Assembly: GCA_023431185.1 (NCBI GenBank)
Contig: JAEYXS010000054.1
Location: 1-64,000 of the forward strand
Length of the DNA: 64,000 nt
Source: Verrucomicrobiota bacterium
GTDB lineage: Bacteria > Verrucomicrobiota > Verrucomicrobiia > Limisphaerales > JAEYXS01
Reading direction: 5' to 3'
Positions 62,050 through 64,000 of this stretch are shown in pieces (position 1 is the stretch's first letter; the number at the start of each line of letters is the position of its first letter). A program made the translations under genes and the position numbers. Under the pieces are notes generated by a model that worked only from the letters and a program-made list of their open reading frames with translations, was not told the origin of the DNA and did not search any database.

Positions 62050-62072
62050 TATAGGGAAGCCGAACTTCGGCT
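62050..62072. repeat. Small hairpin element, copy 2
   Basis: TATAGGGAAGCCGA followed by a hairpin AGCCGAA/TTCGGCT. It shares its first 14 nt and the hairpin type with 82-111. It overlaps the stop codon of the dehydrogenase gene by about 2 nt. Confidence 0.4.
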
Positions 62073-63150
62073 AAAACGAGGGTCCACTCCCTCGCTTCGA
62101 CCACTTGTCTGCCTTGGTCATCCCCGGCTCCACCAGCACCTTGCCCAGCACCTGCCGTGCGTGGAGCCGTTCATACGCCTTGCCCGCCTCCGCCAGCGGA
62201 TACACGGCATCAATGGTCGCCTTGATCTTCCCTTCCGCCGCCCATTCCAGAGTCGCCTGCAAATCAGAGCGATTGCGTCCGTAGCTGCCGATGAGCCGTT
62301 GCTGTTTCACGAAGAGCGGCCACAGATTCAGCGTGATCTCGCGACCGGCCGTCGCCCCACAAGTCACCACCGTGCCGCCGCGAGCGAGACAATGGAAAAT
62401 CTGTTCGAGAACTGGCCCGCCGATATGCTCCACCACCACATCCACACCGCGCTTGCCCGTGATCTTCCGCACCTCCACCGCCCAATCAGGTGAGGAAGTA
62501 TCCACCACGAAATCCGCACCCAGTTGCTTGGCGAACTCCCTCTTCTCCGCCGAGGACCCCGTGGCAATGACCTTGCCGCCAAGCTGCTTCGCGATCTGCA
62601 CCGCGGCGGAACCCACCCCGCTCGCCCCGGCCATCACCAGCACCCAATCGCCCAGCTTCACCTCCGCACGATCCGTAAGCATGTGCATCGCCGTGCTCGC
62701 CGCGAGCGTCAATGCCGCACCGGTCGCGAAATCCACCGCATCCGGCAAACGCACCAACGCCCGCGCCGGCACCAAGACCATATCCGCAAATCCGCCATCC
62801 CGCTGCACGCCGAGCAACTCGCTCTTCAGACAAATGGATTCATCCCCCCGACGGCAGAATTCGCAGACTCCGCAAAAAAGATTCGACTGGATGGCCACCC
62901 GATCCCCCACCTGCCATTGGTCCACATCCGCCCCCAGATCCACGATCTCGCCGCTCACCTCGCCACCCTGTGTGCGCGGCAGCTTGATGGGCATGGGCAA
63001 CTCCCCCTTCTCCGTCCACAAGTCCAGATGATTCAGCCCGCAAGCCCGCACCCGTACCACCACCTCATCCGCTCCGGGCGCTGGATCGGGCACTTCATGA
63101 TATTCAAAACGCCCGGGCTTCCCGTGTTCCATCAACTGATACGCGTGCAT
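62071..63150 (-). CDS. Zinc-type medium-chain dehydrogenase/reductase
   Basis: 359 residues from the ATG at 63150, chosen because the earlier start at 63234 is not family sequence. It shows RACGLNHLDLWTEKGELP (catalytic-site region), the structural zinc site CGVCEFCRRGDESICL, the Rossmann motif GASGVGSAAVQIAKQLGGKV, and a typical C-terminus with HARQVLGKVLVEPG. It belongs to the alcohol dehydrogenase/quinone-reductase superfamily; the substrate is unknown. No adjacent pathway gene helps. Confidence 0.9.
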   Translation of the reverse strand: MHAYQLMEHGKPGRFEYHEVPDPAPGADEVVVRVRACGLNHLDLWTEKGELPMPIKLPRTQGGEVSGEIVDLGADVDQWQVGDRVAIQSNLFCGVCEFCRRGDESICLKSELLGVQRDGGFADMVLVPARALVRLPDAVDFATGAALTLAASTAMHMLTDRAEVKLGDWVLVMAGASGVGSAAVQIAKQLGGKVIATGSSAEKREFAKQLGADFVVDTSSPDWAVEVRKITGKRGVDVVVEHIGGPVLEQIFHCLARGGTVVTCGATAGREITLNLWPLFVKQQRLIGSYGRNRSDLQATLEWAAEGKIKATIDAVYPLAEAGKAYERLHARQVLGKVLVEPGMTKADKWSKRGSGPSF

Positions 63151-63230
63151 GTGATAAACAAACACCCAATGCACCCGTCTCGCAAGCGTGGAACTGTGGT
63201 GAAACCGCCCGCTTTTCGGCGGCGTCAAGG

Positions 63231-64000
63231 TCACTCAAAAGCACCAGCCGGTGCCGTAGGTTTGGCAGCCGTCGCTTTTTCCACCCGCGGCCAGATCCAG
63301 TCGCCTTCTTCCAACTTGATGACCGTCGCATTACCCGTTCCCATGACCAAAACTCCTCCATCATCTTTCTGATTCCATCCTACAGACCATAGACGAAAGG
63401 CTTCTTTTGATTGCCGCTCATATTTGAAGGGGGACTTTACCGCAATATCGTGGGGTAACACCGGGACATAATCCGGCACCAAGGCATCCAAACTCGCGGG
63501 ATAGCCTTGATGCTTCAGATAATAATGTTCCAAACCGATCGCCACGATGGCCATATCTATGGTGGACTGGGCATACACGCTCTTCTGCGCAAAATTCTTT
63601 ACCCATGGCAGCAGCAGATGGCTCAGAACCCGATGTCTGGAAATCGCCTTCCAAGGATTTCTGTCCGCCAGTTCCCGTTCCATCGCCTTGCTGGTCTCTT
63701 TCAACTTTTTGAGATCCAACTGGTCTTTCGAGCGGGATGCGGCGGCCATGATGAAATTCTCATAAGCAGTATTGTAATTGACCTGTTCAAAGTAAAACCA
63801 GCCGCTCGGGATGAGCTTGAACCAATGTCTTTCCCCTCCGCCGGCATAGGGCCAGTTCACGCCACCGCTATTATACCCTATTCTGCCCATCATATGCGGA
63901 TACTTCCGCAAAAACTCAATAGTATGGTTGCCGGCCTGACGTTCCCCTTCAAACCCGTGCCAGCCGTCTTTGATGAGATCACACGAGGAAAGCCTGATTT
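63231..64000 (-). CDS. Partial membrane-family protein, distant relative of the tandem paralogues
   Basis: An open frame without a stop up to the right edge of the window, so the 5' end is missing. About 256 codons are visible. The C-terminal part has YPASLDALVPDYVPVLPHD, then FRLWSVGWNQKDDGG, matching the family block of the three genes at 554-4769, followed by an extra tail (GDWIWPRVEKATAAKPTAPA). The nearest in-window start-like codon (TTG at 63911) is not the true start. Its DNA is more AT-rich than most of the window. Function unknown. Confidence 0.75.
   Translation of the reverse strand, partial: IRLSSCDLIKDGWHGFEGERQAGNHTIEFLRKYPHMMGRIGYNSGGVNWPYAGGGERHWFKLIPSGWFYFEQVNYNTAYENFIMAAASRSKDQLDLKKLKETSKAMERELADRNPWKAISRHRVLSHLLLPWVKNFAQKSVYAQSTIDMAIVAIGLEHYYLKHQGYPASLDALVPDYVPVLPHDIAVKSPFKYERQSKEAFRLWSVGWNQKDDGGVLVMGTGNATVIKLEEGDWIWPRVEKATAAKPTAPAGAFE

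Overview
The window looks like a chromosomal segment of a member of the Verrucomicrobiota, most like the Pedosphaera/Limisphaerales group. Three things point that way: the complete cell-wall and division (dcw) cluster with lineage-type insertions, an ECF sigma factor with a long membrane-anchored tail, and families of single-pass 'AIRAQG' proteins typical of Verrucomicrobiota and Planctomycetota. This is inference from gene content; there is no rRNA in the window. I saw no tRNA, rRNA, CRISPR array, prophage or insertion sequence.

Layout. (1) 554-4769 (+): three tandem, translationally coupled paralogues of an uncharacterised membrane-anchored protein. A fourth, more distant relative runs off the right end of the window. 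(2) 25989-4996 (-): a near-complete dcw cluster in the order mraZ, hypothetical, rsmH, ftsL, ftsI, murE, SIMPL-domain gene, murF, 61-codon ORF, mraY, murD, LysM gene, ftsW, murG, murC-murB fusion, ddl, ftsQ, ftsA, ftsZ. Upstream of mraZ lie five TGG repeats in exact 10-bp register, a textbook MraZ operator. The MurE DNPR motif predicts meso-diaminopimelate peptidoglycan, and FtsZ keeps its C-terminal FtsA-binding peptide. (3) 26396-33479: queA, a RibD-type reductase, a Ser/Thr kinase fused to a seven-repeat propeller, a cobalamin adenosyltransferase, a secreted protein, leuD and pdxH. (4) 37444-34332 (-): a four-gene unit of sugar oxidoreductase, PIG-L deacetylase, NagB-like isomerase and a small protein. 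(5) rsmI and an ankyrin protein (+).

(6) 44764-39567 (-): one tight operon with an Mla/MCE lipid transporter (permease, ATPase, MCE protein), a membrane PIN-TRAM protein, a DUF2007 protein and a GlcD-like oxidase. clpC lies upstream and is separated by a strong hairpin terminator. (7) 47399-48388: about 1 kb with no convincing gene, ending in a strong plus-strand terminator. (8) 48389-52739 (+): membrane and HEAT/zinc-ribbon proteins plus an ECF sigma factor. A 31-nt sequence in front of the sigma gene recurs with one mismatch in front of a small membrane-protein gene, which suggests a shared promoter. (9) 52800-63150: a DUF255 thioredoxin-like lipoprotein, a DUF885 peptidase-like protein, nadA, a flavin reductase, the PiT phosphate transporter with its DUF47 partner, a PemK/MazF-type toxin with an RHH antitoxin and a perfect operator palindrome, and a zinc-type dehydrogenase.

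Most of the window is housekeeping DNA. The parts most worth a second look are the uncharacterised dcw insertions, the sigma-factor promoter repeat, the 38-nt repeat in front of two exported-protein genes, and the orphan terminator at 48181.
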